Notes: generated by a model not told the origin, from the letters alone. DNA of 64,000 nt from Corella eumyota (GCA_963082875.1 OY720098.1:7626001-7690000); one strand, 5' to 3'; counted from the first letter of the stretch, positions 10,851 through 24,860 are shown. Numbers and translations: made by a program.

Positions 10851-13800
10851 GATGATTGTTAGTTAACGTAAAGTATTTGATACTAAAAAATTGAATCTAA
10901 AAATATATAATCGTCAAGTGTCATTAGTAGAAACAACACAAACAAAATGTTCTTACTGCTGTTACTAATCCCTAAAACAGTTGCAAATGAAATTCTGTTT
11001 GAGCAATTTTGCAGCAAAAATTTTAAAATTTAAAGCTGCTACGTTTGCAGAATTAAAACCGAAAACTGGCGTCCATCTAGTCCATAATTATAAAAACAAT
11101 TTAAAACCTGTCAGCCCGGGGCATTAACCTGATTATACGGCTCTACATTTTCGTAAAACTTTCTTAATATGGGTGACGCTATTAGCTCACCACACGTAAC
11201 ACGAAGACCGGGATTACGTTGCAAAATATACATCACTCTAAAAATGACGTCATTTGTATACATACTAATACCAACGTACCGGACGACGTAACTCAGCTTC
11301 TAATTTGCACCGACGTGCTACAGTTCGACCAAACTAACTAAACTTTCTAGTTGTGATATATGCTGCAAAAACTTATTAGGTTGAGTTAAACCTGCTACAA
11401 AGGTTTTATTGAGCAATACATCAATTGCTTTCTATCTTTGATTCTCCTACTAGTAAAGTTAAAGAGACACATGTGTTGGAAAAAAGGCATCGCTGTAAAA
11501 TTCTTTTCTCGTAAAGTAGTCGCTTGCCACACAGGTCACGTATACAACTTTTGTTTTTGTGTTTTTGCCCCAAGCCACGTGTTGTTTTGAATTAGGGTAA
11601 CTTGTTTATCGCACATTAATCGATAACTAATATATTATGTCACGTCCACGAATACCAGGCAAAATACAAATATAACCCGGTAAGTTCATTGAGATGCTAT
11701 AACAAAAAAAACAAAGCTAATAAACAGGTTCATTGTTATATTTAACTTTTCCGTTTTGAGTATAAAAATGATTTGCAGTTTTTAAAAACTCAATCGAACC
11801 CGCAGTCAATTTAAACATAACAAATATTTCGTCAGCCTTTATTATCCGGTATTCTCTTTATTGACTGTACGAAGCTCCACTTACAATTGGTACAAAGTCC
11901 GATATTTGCACGCTGAGTTGACTATAGAAAAAGCAATAAAGGAAAGGCCTGTGACGCTGCTTATTATACCTCTTGGCGAACTATACTAAGAAGTATAACA
12001 ACCATGTTTTTCAAATCACTTCTCAGTTAGCGATTTTAATTCTATATATAATTATCGTTCTTTGTTCGAGGGCGTCGACTCTACGCCGCTTTCCTATTGG
12101 TTGAGACTTTATTAGTCAGCACGTGACGGAAACACGTCACAGAAAAAGGGTTGTTTATTGCGGGTTCTCTTAGTTGGAAAAAGTCCCTTACTTTATTTGT
12201 ATTGTGACCAATACTGACATCATATTTTTTTTTAAACAAAAGTTTACCAAATCCTAGGAACTATGCTAATTTCAACCCCTTTATGTAAAGCGTTTACTTT
12301 TATATAAAAATATTTTTAGTTTATTACTCTCATTTTAATCTGTCTTGTAAGAATAGCAAATTAAAAATGACAAATTTTACTAAACTACTTTTGACAAATC
12401 ACCTTAAATACAAAAATTTTCTTTAAAATTTATTGTTTCGCGAATAAAGCAAATCCAACTAAACCCATTTTTCTTAAGTCTGTGATTACATTTTCGGCAA
12501 AACATGTTTGCCTTCTCCCTATTGGCTATTGACAAGGGCGTCTTCTATAGGACGCGCTCTAATTGGCCAATTTTTAGGGCATTAGTTACAGTCTAATAAG
12601 TATACTTCTCTTAAGATATAAACTGTATATATTTCTTTCTCTCAAAGTTTGAAGCCTATTAAGTTTAACCAAGCGAATAATTTACCTTCAATAACTACCT
12701 TGCATAAAATCACAATTCTTGTCTTTATTTTACACAAGAACGTAGCCAACAACAACTTTTGGAACAAATATATTTTAAACGAAAACAAAAAAATTATAAT
12801 TTTGTTGGACACCCGTTGATATTTATATCAATTAGAAATATTTAACATCTATAAATAATAAATATAAAGTACGCGAGTATTTTTACAAATCATTGTGACG
12901 TTTTGGTATTTTTTTAGACTCAGAATTTACTGACTATTTAGTATACGCATGACATCTTAAATTAGATTGGATATTAATGGACATCCGCAATGCGGATTAT
13001 GTCATGCATTGTGCTTTACGTTACATCAATTTCCATGTTAGAAAAAAACGGGTGCACACTGCCGCGTACGTATAAGCGACGTAGAGTAAACTTGAAAAAC
13101 AAGTTAAACGTTTTTTTTTGTAAAAACGACGTGGATTTTGGTTTGGTGACATTTTATTAAAATGCCAGTTTGAAAATAGAATTCGGGCCTAGATTATATT
13201 TTGTAAAATAATCCAGACTCGTTTTGTTGAATTATAATGCCAAGCTTTTCCCGTATGTTTCTCTAAAAATAAAAACTTAAATGCTGTTTCCGGTGAATTA
13301 ATTGTTTAAACTGACCTAATTATTATTTCTTAGATTTCAATCTGACACAAATTTTTATATATATTTTGAAAACATCGAATATTAAACAGATTTTAGTCTA
13401 ATTTATTAAAATAGGAATATTTTTTAAATAAAAGGTCAAGCAACATGTTTACCAATCTAATGTTATTAAATAATCAATCGCTTTACAAATATTAAATTAA
13501 AATAACACAACTGTTTTTGGTTCTTGTTGTTGTTTAATTGTTTAAACTTTACGTAAAGTGTTTGTTAAAGTCGCTGTGGTAAATAAGAACTTATCTTGTA
13601 TAAAATATTCCCGAAAGGGACTATGGTATAGCAATGCCTAAACAATATGCAAATTTTTTTGGAATATAGTAGGGGGTAAAACCCAGTTAAAAAATTCAAA
13701 GTAATAACATGTAAGTATTTTACATAAAGTAACATTTTCTTAGTTCAGACCAAAGCTTCGTGTTATTGTATCTAGACAACCTTTTGACTGGAACTCACTA

Positions 13801-14499
13801 TTGTGTTTACAGACTATAAAACTCGTTCTTTACTGCCATCAAGCGTTTAATCAAAAAGAAACAAAAAACTCCAGCCATCAATTTTGCAACCTTGTTAAAA
13901 TGGCGTGATGTTTTTTAAATAAATTAGTTTAGACTTTGACTGTCTTTTATTTATCAGGAAGTTTAGAATAAGTTTTGGAATCAAATCGAGCGAATTCCAA
14001 AGTTTAAGTTTTCTTGTCAAGGTTAATAAATACAGTCAATTTACAATTAGTACTTGTTTATTGATTTTCAAAACAACAATTCGAATTATTTAATCATTAA
14101 AGCATGGAAAACGTCACCATAAACATGTCAAAACTTTATTGCCTGCTTAAATGATATATATAATTTTTTTTATTTACATTTTCGGAGGTGTTCTTGGCAT
14201 CTTAATCTACTGATAGTATAAAACATAACAAGTTATTTAAATTGCGCTAACTATTTAACTAATACATTGCACGTCTAAAGTCTGTACCGATAGGTAAAAA
14301 GATAACTATATGTGAGTTTAATTCTTAAATATTTAAATTTACAAAAAAAAATTGGGCAATGGGTAAATAAGTTAACCTTACGAGTAAAACTAGGTTTTAT
14401 GTAGCCCAGTATGGTGCCTGATTTTTATAATTTACATGACAAATAAACTTTAAACTTTAAATAATGATCTTGAGAAGGGAAATAAACAACACTAAACAT
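10851..14499. other. Intergenic, GST to tetraspanin
   Basis: 3.6 kb with no ORF or exon pair I can support. Two spots are richer in GC and carry promoter-like boxes: near 12090-12150 (CTATTGG and two CACGTGAC or CACGTCAC-type sites) and near 12515-12570 (ATTGGCTATTG and ATTGGCCAAT). These could be regulatory modules. Nothing else is evident. Confidence 0.45.
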
Positions 14500-16522
14500 T
14501 TACACTGGCACATAATCCTTTTTGATCTCTGAGATCAGACAACACGTGAACAGCATGATCATAACTTGAAGTACCATGATTCCAATTGCAACGCCCCCGG
14601 CTGCATAGAGGTAAGGTCGAATAGGTGCCAAACAACCTTCTTTAAAAGGCTCATCAGTAACAACCGTCACGTTCTTACCTAAAAAAAAGTATAAACTTGT
14701 TTCAAAAGGGTAAACATTTTTTACTAGTATTTGTCAGAGAGTTTAAAAATTGATTTTATTTTCAATTAAAGTTTATAGTTTATTTTTTTATAATTTTAAA
14801 CTATTTTTTTTCTGTTTAAATTGAAATGTTTGAACTTTTGCAACTTCGAGTTTTTTTAAATTTTTTTTATCATAACAGTGGGATTATAATTAAGATGTTT
14901 TTCTTTTTATTATGTTAAAGGGGTTTGTTTAAGGGGCCCATAAAAATAATAATAATATTACCTAAAACAATATGTAAAAATAAAATGCTTACCGTTCTCT
15001 AACTCAATTGATGTCACACTGCAAAAAATCAATTATTTTATTTTACTAAGGTTATATTAATTATAGATGGAGTTAAAATAAATCACTATATCTTTATAAG
15101 CCTATAGTTGTTAAACTGCTTTATTTTATTTTCTAAAAAGATAATTCTTACTTACTTGTGCATACATTGCATTGGAACTTCACCTGTGTTGTAGTTTTGC
15201 GGTCCTGTGATGCCACAACAATGATATTTCTTTTCTACCTTTTCTAATCCCTTAAAACAATAAAAGAAATTGTTAATGTGTAAAAATAAAAATGTTAATT
15301 TATATAAACTATATATAATTTTCGTTAGACTATAAATATGGTAACCTAAATTAAACTGTTATTAGCTTGGTTGTTGTAAGCGAAACAACTTACCTCTCTA
15401 ATGTAGGTGATAGCATCTTTCTGTGTTGCTGTCATTCCAGTATCATTCACTTTTAACGCATCAACCAGGTAGCCCTGCATAGTAAGTTTTAGTTTAATAA
15501 TAAAATTTGACCTTAGTATTTGAAGGAATTAAATATTTTTTTATTTACCTCTATGGCCTTCAATTTGACCAAAATAATAATAACCCCGGTTAACTCTATA
15601 ATGAAAAGTGTTAAGATGAGGCTAAAATAGGTAATAAGAAGACATTTGCTTTCTCTGATTGCGCCAAGACACCCAATAGATCTACATCAAAAAGTTATTT
15701 TTAAAACAGTTATAAAATATTTTGCCCTACACTTTTATTTAAACACATTAAAATTAGTATGTTGTGTAATACAAAAACTAAGCTGTATTTAATCAAAAAT
15801 GCTAAAAAGCCTTTACAAAGGCAATCACAAAGGGGGGCGTTAACGGTTATCAGTAACCGTTTTAACGTTAACGGTTATCAGTAACTTGAGTTACATTGCA
15901 TTTAATTTCACTAATTTAAGTTAACGAAGATAATGTATTGTGTAATGAATCACTGTTTAACGAATTTACTTTGTTGGTTAGTTGTGCCCACCCATGATTA
16001 TTCCGTAAACAATTATACTCGTAATGATAAATTAGAAATAAAAAGTATTATGACGTGCTTACGAAATGACGATTAAAGCTAATCCGACTGCAAACAGGAT
16101 GTAGAGACCGTCCATCAAAAGAGGGGAGTCAGCTTTGGCAACAAATTCATGCAACTCTCCCGAAGTGCTAAACGCAGCAACTCCAGCTAAATAAAACAAC
16201 TGTTGTTATAGAACATATGCTAAAACATTTGGGGAGTTCCTTTTAGGCGCTTTTTTGGTTTTACTTAGTAAGCTATTTTGCCTTACAGGAAAACCAGCTA
16301 AATTTCATGACAAATAATTTTTGTTTTATTTTTTCTTTGCCTTATGCATGATTTTAAATATGAATTTATATAATTATTGACAAGTTTTTTTATAATAAAA
16401 TTGATAAATAAACTGAAACAATACATACACAGGGCAGCCAAAAATATGCCAGAAATGAAAAAGGTGATGTTGCTGAAAAACAAAGAGTACTTCAAACATT
16501 TTGATCCACAGGAATCCACCAT
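14500..16522 (-). CDS. Tetraspanin
   Basis: Seven coding exons on the minus strand: 16429-16522, 16063-16186, 15549-15681, 15394-15474, 15156-15250, 14993-15018, 14500-14678; 243 residues, typical of the family. Four membrane segments lie at about 12-38, 55-73, 86-111 and 205-230. Between TM2 and TM3 is the hallmark GCLGAIRESKCLL. The large outer loop (about 112-203) carries the CCG motif (Cys155, Cys156, Gly157) plus Cys173 and Cys200, giving the minimal two-disulphide set, and one NVT glycosylation sequon near 176 and another near 187. The tail ends CCLISEIKKDYVPV, with membrane-proximal cysteines suited to palmitoylation. Tetraspanins organise membrane microdomains with integrins and other partners. 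I cannot place it with one vertebrate member. The 26-base exon 6 is needed for the frame and is supported by both splice sites. Confidence 0.88.
15838..15885. repeat. Duplicated 20-base box in a tetraspanin intron
   Basis: The box CGTTAACGGTTATCAGTAAC occurs twice, at 15838-15857 and 15866-15885, 28 bases apart. Each copy carries AACGG, a Myb-like site, and AACCGTTTT lies between them. Exact function unknown. Confidence 0.6.
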
Positions 16523-19500
16523 TTTATTTTTTTACTTTTCAACTCAAAATATAGGTACACCTAAACTGAAATAAAAACTTTTAATGCAAACTTTTAAAAT
16601 AATCTAAACCAAAGGTTCGGCAAAATTAAATATATTTTAGAAATTTTTGGAATACATTCTACAATCTTTCTAAATCTCTAACTTAAAGTTTTTTAAAAGT
16701 ATTAGATAGTATATTGACAACTTTAAATAAGTTTACAAACGTTAATTACAACGTCATCTTTACAAAAAAGAACAAATGTTAATTCCACGCCTACCCTCCC
16801 TAACTATGTACCGACTTCCGCAAATCTGCTCAGTTCTACAGTTTATCACAAGCCAGGAAACGCACAATTCTATAGCACGTCAAATTTGTTTTGTAATTAA
16901 TGAAAAACATTATCGTACAAACTAATATGCCTACTATTATTTAATTTGTACTTGTGTTTAGCAGGCGATTGCCTGCGCTATCTGCGTAATAGAGTATGTA
17001 TTAAGGATAATCACGCAATAATTGCATTTCTGAATAATGACTTCATTATTGTAGTTGCTTAAATGCCAATTCCAACGCCATTTTACTGGTAAAAAGTTAT
17101 TTGCCTATATTTTAGTTGAAAGTACTCGGTTAGCGTTTAATATTTTGGATAATTAGTTTTACAATAAAAAACATTTGCAAATGTTACATTTTGTTTGCAT
17201 GAAAATAAAACCAACACTATTTACAAGTTGCTTTAATTGAACCTTTAAATTGTTACTAAACATTATGATATTTATATAAAATATGTTAAATATATTTTGC
17301 TTATTATGTCAAATATATTTTGCTAAATGGCATCCTCAATCTTTTAAATATAAATAAATATTGGAAAACACACTTAAAAGATTCTACAAGGGAATTTATT
17401 ACTAGGAATTTTAGAATTTGGTTAATGTTTATATGTTTTATATGGGCAAAGCAATAAATATTTTTGAAATGTAAAAAGAAGACTGAATTTTAAATGTGAC
17501 AGGTTGACTTCTTCATTTAATTTATGCCATAATCACGCCATAACGTGTCAGTAACATGCGCCACCGAGATTTTAGTGTAAGCAAATATTTGCTCATAGAG
17601 TCAGGTATAACAATCGATAAAAACCTTAAGGGCAACGGTATTGTGTAAATAAAATAAATCCCAGCAAAGCACGAGTAACGAATTGCACACAAAAACATAT
17701 GTTTGATCTAAGTGTTATATGTGACAAAAAGAGTCTAATGATTACGCTACATCTTGGAAAATGCTTTATTTTATTGTCATAACGACCGTTTAATATGGTT
17801 CAACTTGGTTTAAAGTGTATTTGAAACGTGTTTAATTTAGAGTGAAAGGAAACTAACAACCAGGGCAACAGTATACTATTTCTTAGAAATCGTTGGCATT
17901 TTAGTTTATTGTGTATTAAATAAAAAATGGTTTCAGTTTAAGTCAAACACACCTTGGCTTAGAATAAAAAGGACAATTTTAGAAACTTTTGTTGTTTGAG
18001 ACAGAAAATCCATTAATTATTTAGTTCAAATATTTTAACCTTTAAATATACGTTCGCTTTGCGGTTGAATCGAACAGCCTGATTTTACGCAAAATTTGAC
18101 CCAGGTGGTCAATCAGTATGAGTAATGCATTTCTTCAAGATGCATTACTTGATAAAGTGGCCTATTACAGTTTTAAAATATAAATTTTTGATGTTTTTGC
18201 GTACCTTAAGTTTTAAACTTTTAAGCATAGTCGAGAAGATTAGTATTGGAAATATGGCATTTATTTTACTATGGTATTAAATCGATTTTATATATACGAA
18301 CATCTTCAATATTCATGTACCTATGTTTGTTTCTAACTATAGTATAAGACATGAATGTTATGATATTTTAGTAGGGAAAACAACCGACTCTGATTGAGAG
18401 ATCTGAATAGACAAGCATGTAACAGGACTTGTAATTAATTTAAATTTACATCAACATTAATAATTGAATGAAAAACGTCGGGAAGCCGGACAAAAAATGT
18501 TTTCTAGTAAAAGAGTAGCTAGTGACAGGCATTATGGCAGATGGCATATCGATCACTACCAGCCTGAAGATGTTTACATAGGTAGGATTGCTAGAATTAC
18601 TACCGGCTCGCAGCATTCTGTGATTAATGAAAACACGTTATCAAGCCTTTAGATTGTTTGGGCAATTTCAAAAAACATCTGCGCTTAAAGTCTTCAATCT
18701 TTTTAACAGAAAATAATAGGTAGTAGATTATTTTGAATGAGAATTTAACAAGTTATAGTTTATGTAAGTATTTGTAAAATTGCATTTAGCTTATGTTGTT
18801 GACAATATATTTATACGTCAGAATACTGTAAAAGTGAACAAAGGGACACATTTAGTTAATACGTGATCTTAATTTAATCGCACTTTTGTTAAATGTGACA
18901 ACCGGTGATTTCGAATAGAAAGAGCGCTGAGTTTAAAATGAATACCTCATTTGCTCATTGTTTATTAAATATAGAATATATCGTGAAGATAATAAATTAT
19001 TAACGTGTTGTTCCGGCTTCGATTATATGAATATAATGAAAAAATAAACTATAAAAAACCTTGATAATTACATGCTTTTGTACATTTAAAAAATTCATGA
19101 AATATAATTGTATTGCCTGCATCAATATTTACTCTCAAAAATTGTCTCGTTACAATTTTTTTAATAATTACGTTATCTAAATTTCGTTTGCACGAGTGAC
19201 AACATTAAACTAAAATCGATTTTTAATATTAAAATATTTATTCAATCGACTGTTTTATTAGATTTTGAGAATTCAATAATGAGACAATTTGCTTTGGAAG
19301 ACCCGTAATAACAATGCCCAAATATCGATCTTAACAAAAGCATTGCTTTTCTGCATAAGTGCAACTGCTCATTAAAAAAATGAAACCCTGTCAAGGATTA
19401 CGAATATTGAATTTGTGATTGGCAATTTTACAAAAATAACGACGTTACCGCGAATATAAAAAGAACGGAACGAAGCCCCTTTAAAATACCATATTCAGAG

Positions 19501-20280
19501 CCCAGTAATTGATTTAGTTTTGAGAAAGGTGAATTAGGATGGGTTAGTTGAGCGCTTGTGTTATTAGGATAAATTTACAAGTTATTTACGTGGTCAGAAT
19601 TTTTTCTTTCAAAACTGATCAATAACGTTGCTTTAATTATTTATATACTACAGTTTAGTTAAACCACAAAAAAAAAATTAAAAATGGCAGTTAGAACTTT
19701 ACAGCGGAAAAACAGTTCTTATCATTTGTTTTTAATGTAACGGTCTGGCTTGTGACAGCGCAAAATAATATATAGACAAAATGGCAATTAGATTAAAATA
19801 AATTATTTATGTATATAATAAACTGTGTTATAGAAATTTATTATTTTTGTGCAATGTCTATAAACCAATACAAGGTGGAGTAGGGCGAATTTTTTATTGA
19901 AAATTTCTTGTTATTTATTAAAAAAAACTGTTAATAAAAATACTGTGAATTTCTGATATATAATCGATAAGGTTAAACGAAGAAGGCAAAAGTAAGATAT
20001 AAAAGCTTAAAAAAATACTTAAATTTTGTAAGATATAAATTTTAGTTACAGCATACAGATTCGAGCCTAACCATTTTTTTTTGTATAAACCTATCAGTTA
20101 TAAACAAAAGAACTTCGAGAATAGTTATACCATTAAAAGTAGATTGTTTGTAAGTAAAAATTGTGTTAAAATTTAATGTGTATTTTGTGGAAAAAAAATT
20201 ACTACTTTTTTCAAATTAAAAATAAAAGTAAAAACAATTTTTGTTTAAAGGTTACAAATAAATTAGGTTAAAATTTTGAA
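16523..20280. other. Intergenic, tetraspanin to tandem-C2 gene
   Basis: 3.75 kb between divergent genes. One 62-codon ORF at 18464-18652 has no recognisable motif and no splice partner, so I do not call it. No repeats or RNA genes are evident. Promoters of both neighbours should lie near the two ends. Confidence 0.5.
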
Positions 20281-23200
20281 ATGTGGGGCTATCTTAAAGA
20301 AAGTGTCAACAAAAGCACTTCAGGTCTCATGAAAGATATTTCTGAACGTTTTGTGAATGATTCAGACGCACAACGTAACCAACATCATGCCCAACAACCT
20401 AAAACAGCTATGACCAACGTAGTTACACCAAACAGCATACCTCAGTTCACCCTACCACCCTTACTAGCGTATGACTTAAAACCACATGCTAACCAGCACA
20501 ATGATGAAACAATTGAAAATGTGGACTCAAATTCTCAGCCTAATCGAGCGCAAGTGGAGAATAAAAAATCGGTGACAGTGGGGAACGATCTGGTGACAAA
20601 GTCGCCGACAATGAATCGTAGGTTTACACTCTGTTTGTTTGTCTTTCTCTGTTCATACTCAATGACGCATATTCAGGGCCGGCTTATTTTTAATCTATGA
20701 CGTCAGTGTCAACAGAGCGCTGAGGGTGACGTAAATTAATGTCTGTTTTGCTTTATTACAATATTTTCACTGTGACGTCATAGTACGTAATAAATCCTTA
20801 ATAATCCAGAGGTAATGTAATTTTTCAGCATAAAAAAATCGATATAGGAAGCGGTTTGTCAATTTTGTTAAAAATTAATTCGTTTTTTTATTTGTTTGTA
20901 ACTTATATATGACAAATAGCGTTTGCTTTTACTTTAGGTATTATGGATAATATTTATTTTACGTAAAAATAAATTTTTTTAACGTCGTTATTTTGAGAAG
21001 AACAATTTTAATTTTATGTTTTAACATCCATTATGGTTTTAAAAGTAACACTTAAATTTGTTTATTAGATTCCAACATTCGAAAAAGCAGCCACCGAAAA
21101 CAGTATGACCAACTTACTCAAGTAAAAAAATAGTAAATGTAATAATTTAAGCCTGATTTACACGAAGACAAAATAATTTATTTTCGTCTGCTTTGACAAT
21201 TAATCCTTATCTTTTATTCTTTTATCGATATTCAAATTTTAATTAAACATTTTAATCCGCCGGGATCAAATTGCACTATTCTTCTCATTAATTCTTTTTA
21301 TAAACGTTTAGCACAAAAAGTTTAATTATTAATACTAATTTTATTTTAGTTTTTTATTTACCTTTAAATAAAAATATCAAACTTAATTAATATCAAACTT
21401 GTTTTTTTTATCTTAAATTTTATAATTTTAATAATTAATGGGTTTAGAATCAGCCCGGTCTTTCCTTACATCATTTATTATCAACAAAGTCGGGGTTTTC
21501 GACCTTAACAGAAAGTCCGAACACAAAACGAAAGGAATCCTTGTTTTTGTCGCCCTCTCCATCATACCATTTGGCTGACGTTCTTATTCAAAGTGATAAC
21601 AGGTTAAAATGCATATTTAGAAACACTGATAGACACTGATAGATTTACAAACACTGATAGATTTACATAGCGTTTTTATGTAATTGGCAATTTAAAAGCA
21701 GACATGTTCTTTTTATTAATTTATGTAAGATGTTTTATATAATGAAATATTTTGTTAGGTCAAATTGTAATTCACCTGCTCAATCTAGCTCGGATTCGGA
21801 TTTAAGTCGAAACGTTTCACCTCGTTCATCTCCCAGTATAGAGAGGCTAAGAAACAAAAGACTAATGGGAAAGTAAGTTTAATAATAAACAAATAAGTTT
21901 TATTTTTTGCCAAAATTTGTCTTATGACTCTACACTTGTTCTTTGTTATTTTAATTTATTATAAATTTTAATATAAAAATATAATGAATAACCTGTCAAG
22001 AGCTTGTCAAAAAATTTAATAAATTTACCCATATTTGTTTCAGAAGTGGTTTTGATAGCGACAGTAATTCATCCTGTGCATCAACCCCTCTTCAGTCGCC
22101 GAAAGAACGTCGAAAAAAAGTAATTTTGACAACTTTTTAAATAAAATTGAAGACAGATTACTTTTTCTGTGTTTATTAAGTTTAACAAAACACAATTAAG
22201 CTATACATATTTCGTCATTTGAAAATAAATCAAAAATCTCCTTTTTTTATGCAGTTATCCGCTATGATGGAAGATAAATCAAGCAACAATCATTTAACTA
22301 CAAAATCATCTTCGCTGAATGAGAATAAAACTGCTGGTATAATTGCTAAGTATCAAAATACCATAATGCCAAAAATATTTTTAGAAACATATACGAATAC
22401 AAATCAGTAAACGTTTTAAAACACCGTTTTTTTGTATAACATGGTCGCATCTTTTTATGTTAAAATTGTTGATATTTTTGTTACAGGTAAGGAGATACGC
22501 AGAAGTAACAGCGCATCTAGTGCTTCACGATATGGGGTTGCATTAAATATGGATAGTTCAACAAAAGAAAGGTCTAGGATTCATATGATTGTGACATATA
22601 TTGCCGCTCAGCAAAAGTTGAACGTCTCCATTCTGGAGGCCGATAATTTTGTCGAGGGAAGGGTTGTTTATTTGAAGGTAAATATTTTCTTAACAAGTTC
22701 GATCTTTTAGTTTTTTTACACTACAACAAAAATTTAGTTAAGAACAAATATAAAATGTAAAATGCGACTTCACGTTACGTGGGGTGCAGATGGTTAATTG
22801 TTTTATATTTAACTATATATGACAGACGGCTTATTTTATATAGAATTTATTAATATAGAAAAAAAAATTTCCCACTGCGTTGCGAGTTTTAGCCGATCAT
22901 ATATGATTATAAATAATTTATTCTGTAGAATAATAAAAAATATCGTTTTTTTTAGTCTTATGCACAGACCCCACTGTAATTTTAATAGCATTTTTAATGC
23001 CACTGCAAATAACTGATTTGTCAAATAATTCTCCCTTTTGCCCACAGGTGACTTTATTTCCAGGGAATCACGGAAGCCACCGGACCGATATTTTAAAAAC
23101 AACTTCACAGAAAGTTGACATCAGGGAAAGATTTACTTTCCACCAAGTAAAAGAAGAAGATATATATCTAATGTCATTGGAGGTAATCAGTTTTTATTTG

Positions 23201-23893
23201 TGCTAGCAAATAAACAACTTCCTATATACATTTTATTGAAAGTTTTTTTTTATAATTTACAGGTAAGTTGTAAAGAAAAGCCTGGGAGATTACGCCACGC
23301 CAACTCTATAGGAAAGTGCACGTTAACCTTATGCGAGATTAATGTTACTTCTTCAAATGATTTGTGGCTTGAACTCAAAGCCCCAGAAATAGAAGAAGCT
23401 CCTCATATTCAACTGTCTCTGTGTTACCATGCCATGCTCGGATTTGTAACTATTGAGGTGATTGCCGTGAGAAACGTACCAAAAGGTGGCATGGGAAGGT
23501 ATCAAGGTAAACCTTTGAACAGACCTTAATAATTGTTCTAGTATAAAGATGTAACCAATACAAAAAATTATATTCTTATACACTTTTTTTGTAGATTGCT
23601 ACGTTGTTTTAGCAAAAGAACCTCCTGACGACAAAAGCTCAAAAAAGCAAACAAAAATATCTCATCGCAACAAAGATCCTGTGTTTCATGAATCATTTTT
23701 ATTTTCCATGCCACACGACCAACTCGTCATTGTCGCCACTCTCTTTTCCAAGGATAAGGTCAAGGGTCACTGGTCGTCGTGTGGCGAGGTAAAGTTGGGT
23801 CAAGGAGTCGAAGCCTGGAGTGGCCAAGCACAGTGGTCGCAAGCTCTTGATAGGGAAGGTCAGCCTGTCACATTCTGGCATTTGCTTAGATAA
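20281..23893 (+). CDS. Tandem C2-domain protein, TC2N-like
   Basis: Eight coding exons: 20281-20621, 21759-21872, 22044-22119, 22255-22336, 22487-22677, 23048-23182, 23263-23506, 23595-23893; 493 residues (human TC2N about 490). The N-terminal half is Ser-rich, with an amphipathic start (MWGYLKESVNKS) and no membrane span, so it is not a classical synaptotagmin. C2A covers about 228-345 (RIHMIVTY ... LTLCEI) and C2B about 349-493 (IQLSLCYHAMLGFVTIEVI ... WHLLR). The close GQPVTFWHLL is typical of synaptotagmin-type second C2 domains. The loops that bind calcium lack the usual pairs of Asp, so calcium-independent binding is likely. TC2N is suggested by length, lack of a membrane anchor and an IPQFTLPPL-type segment. 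A possible exon at 21069-21120 fits the first donor but then breaks frame into 21759, so it is left out. Confidence 0.78.
21621..21666. repeat. Short tandem repeat in intron 1 of the tandem-C2 gene
   Basis: Three units containing ACACTGATAGA, two of them extended with TTTACA, spaced 12 to 18 bases. Probably a minor slippage product. Confidence 0.6.
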
Positions 23894-24786
23894 AACCACT
23901 GTGGGTTAACGAAGAACCACTTTTTTATTTCAAGCGTAGAACTTTAAAGTAAAGCGTAAGTTTTCAAAGTATTGCAATCAGAAATTTTTGGTATGACTGG
24001 TCCCTTGACCTTAATTTTTTTACTTTTTAAACTTCTTGCCGTTGTATCCTTGTGATCGCATGGGGTTATATTTTGCATATTCAAATATAGGTTACATTAA
24101 AATCTAACATAGGTTACATTAAATTTGCTTAACAGTTTAAAAATGCCCAAGATATAACTTTCTTTTGTTTATTTTACATTATAATAGAATTTTTGCTGTG
24201 TTCTTTAATTAATTTTATTTGATAATCTCAGTAACTAAATAAGTAAAATTTTACTTTTTGATTGTAAAATGAATTTAAGAGTTTAATGTTGTTAACTGTG
24301 CCAGTTTCGTTAGTAAAATAATTTGTTTATTTATGTTTAAAGCTTATATTGACTTCAGTGTTTACCCTGTTCAATCATTGTTATTGTTTTTTTATTTATT
24401 TTTGTCTATTCCTTCGCTTTATTGCCATGTTTTATCCACAACATTTTATCAAATATTTTAAACCCTTGTTTTATTTTTTTAAAATGTTCTTTGTAGGTTA
24501 AAGAGCACCAAATTCTTAAAACTGACAACCATTTTTTTTTATTTAAAATACATAGTACTTGCAAATTGATTTTAAATTAAATGTTTTATAAAATATGATT
24601 TAGATGCACAATTTTTTTTAGTTTGTGCAAGATTTTAACAACAAGCAAAAAAAGTTTTTTGTATAAAAAGTTACAATGTTTCAAACCTGGTTACCGAGAG
24701 GTTCTGGTTGGAGAACAGATTTTTGAGTTATCTTGGTTATTGTGACGTCATAATTAAAAATTATATTATTAAAATTTTTTTTAAAC
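23894..24786. other. 3' flank of the tandem-C2 gene
   Basis: AT-rich sequence, probably 3' UTR then spacer. TGACGTCATAA occurs at about 24742. No gene seen. Confidence 0.5.
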
Positions 24787-24860
24787 GTCAACACCTGAAT
24801 TCGAACCTGCGTTTTGTGATTAGAAATCACCACCTTACGCACTAGGTTATCAATGTTGCA
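24787..24860 (-). pseudogene. tRNA-like remnant, Arg(TCT)-type anticodon loop
   Basis: 74 bases that fit the length and order of a tRNA on the minus strand: acceptor pairing CAACA with TGTTG, a D-arm like ACCTAGTGCGTAAGGT, an anticodon arm with loop TTTCTAA (anticodon TCT) and four paired bases, and a T-loop GGTTCGAAT. The T-stem barely pairs, so this is a decayed tRNA gene or the head of a tRNA-derived SINE rather than a working tRNA. Confidence 0.45.

Noticed and set aside
18464-18652. 62-residue ORF in the gene-free interval
   Set aside because: No recognisable motif, no plausible splice partner, and such ORFs occur by chance in this much sequence.
21069-21120. Extra coding exon of the tandem-C2 gene
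   Set aside because: It fits the phase of one donor in exon 1 but leaves the wrong phase for the next exon at 21759. Joining 20621 straight to 21759 is in frame.
22819-23108. ORFs on both strands between C2 exons
   Set aside because: They lie in the intron between 22677 and 23048 or are antisense to the exon, with no family resemblance.
24787-24860. Functional tRNA-Arg(TCT)
   Set aside because: The T-stem does not pair and the acceptor stem has only five matched pairs, so it is called a remnant.
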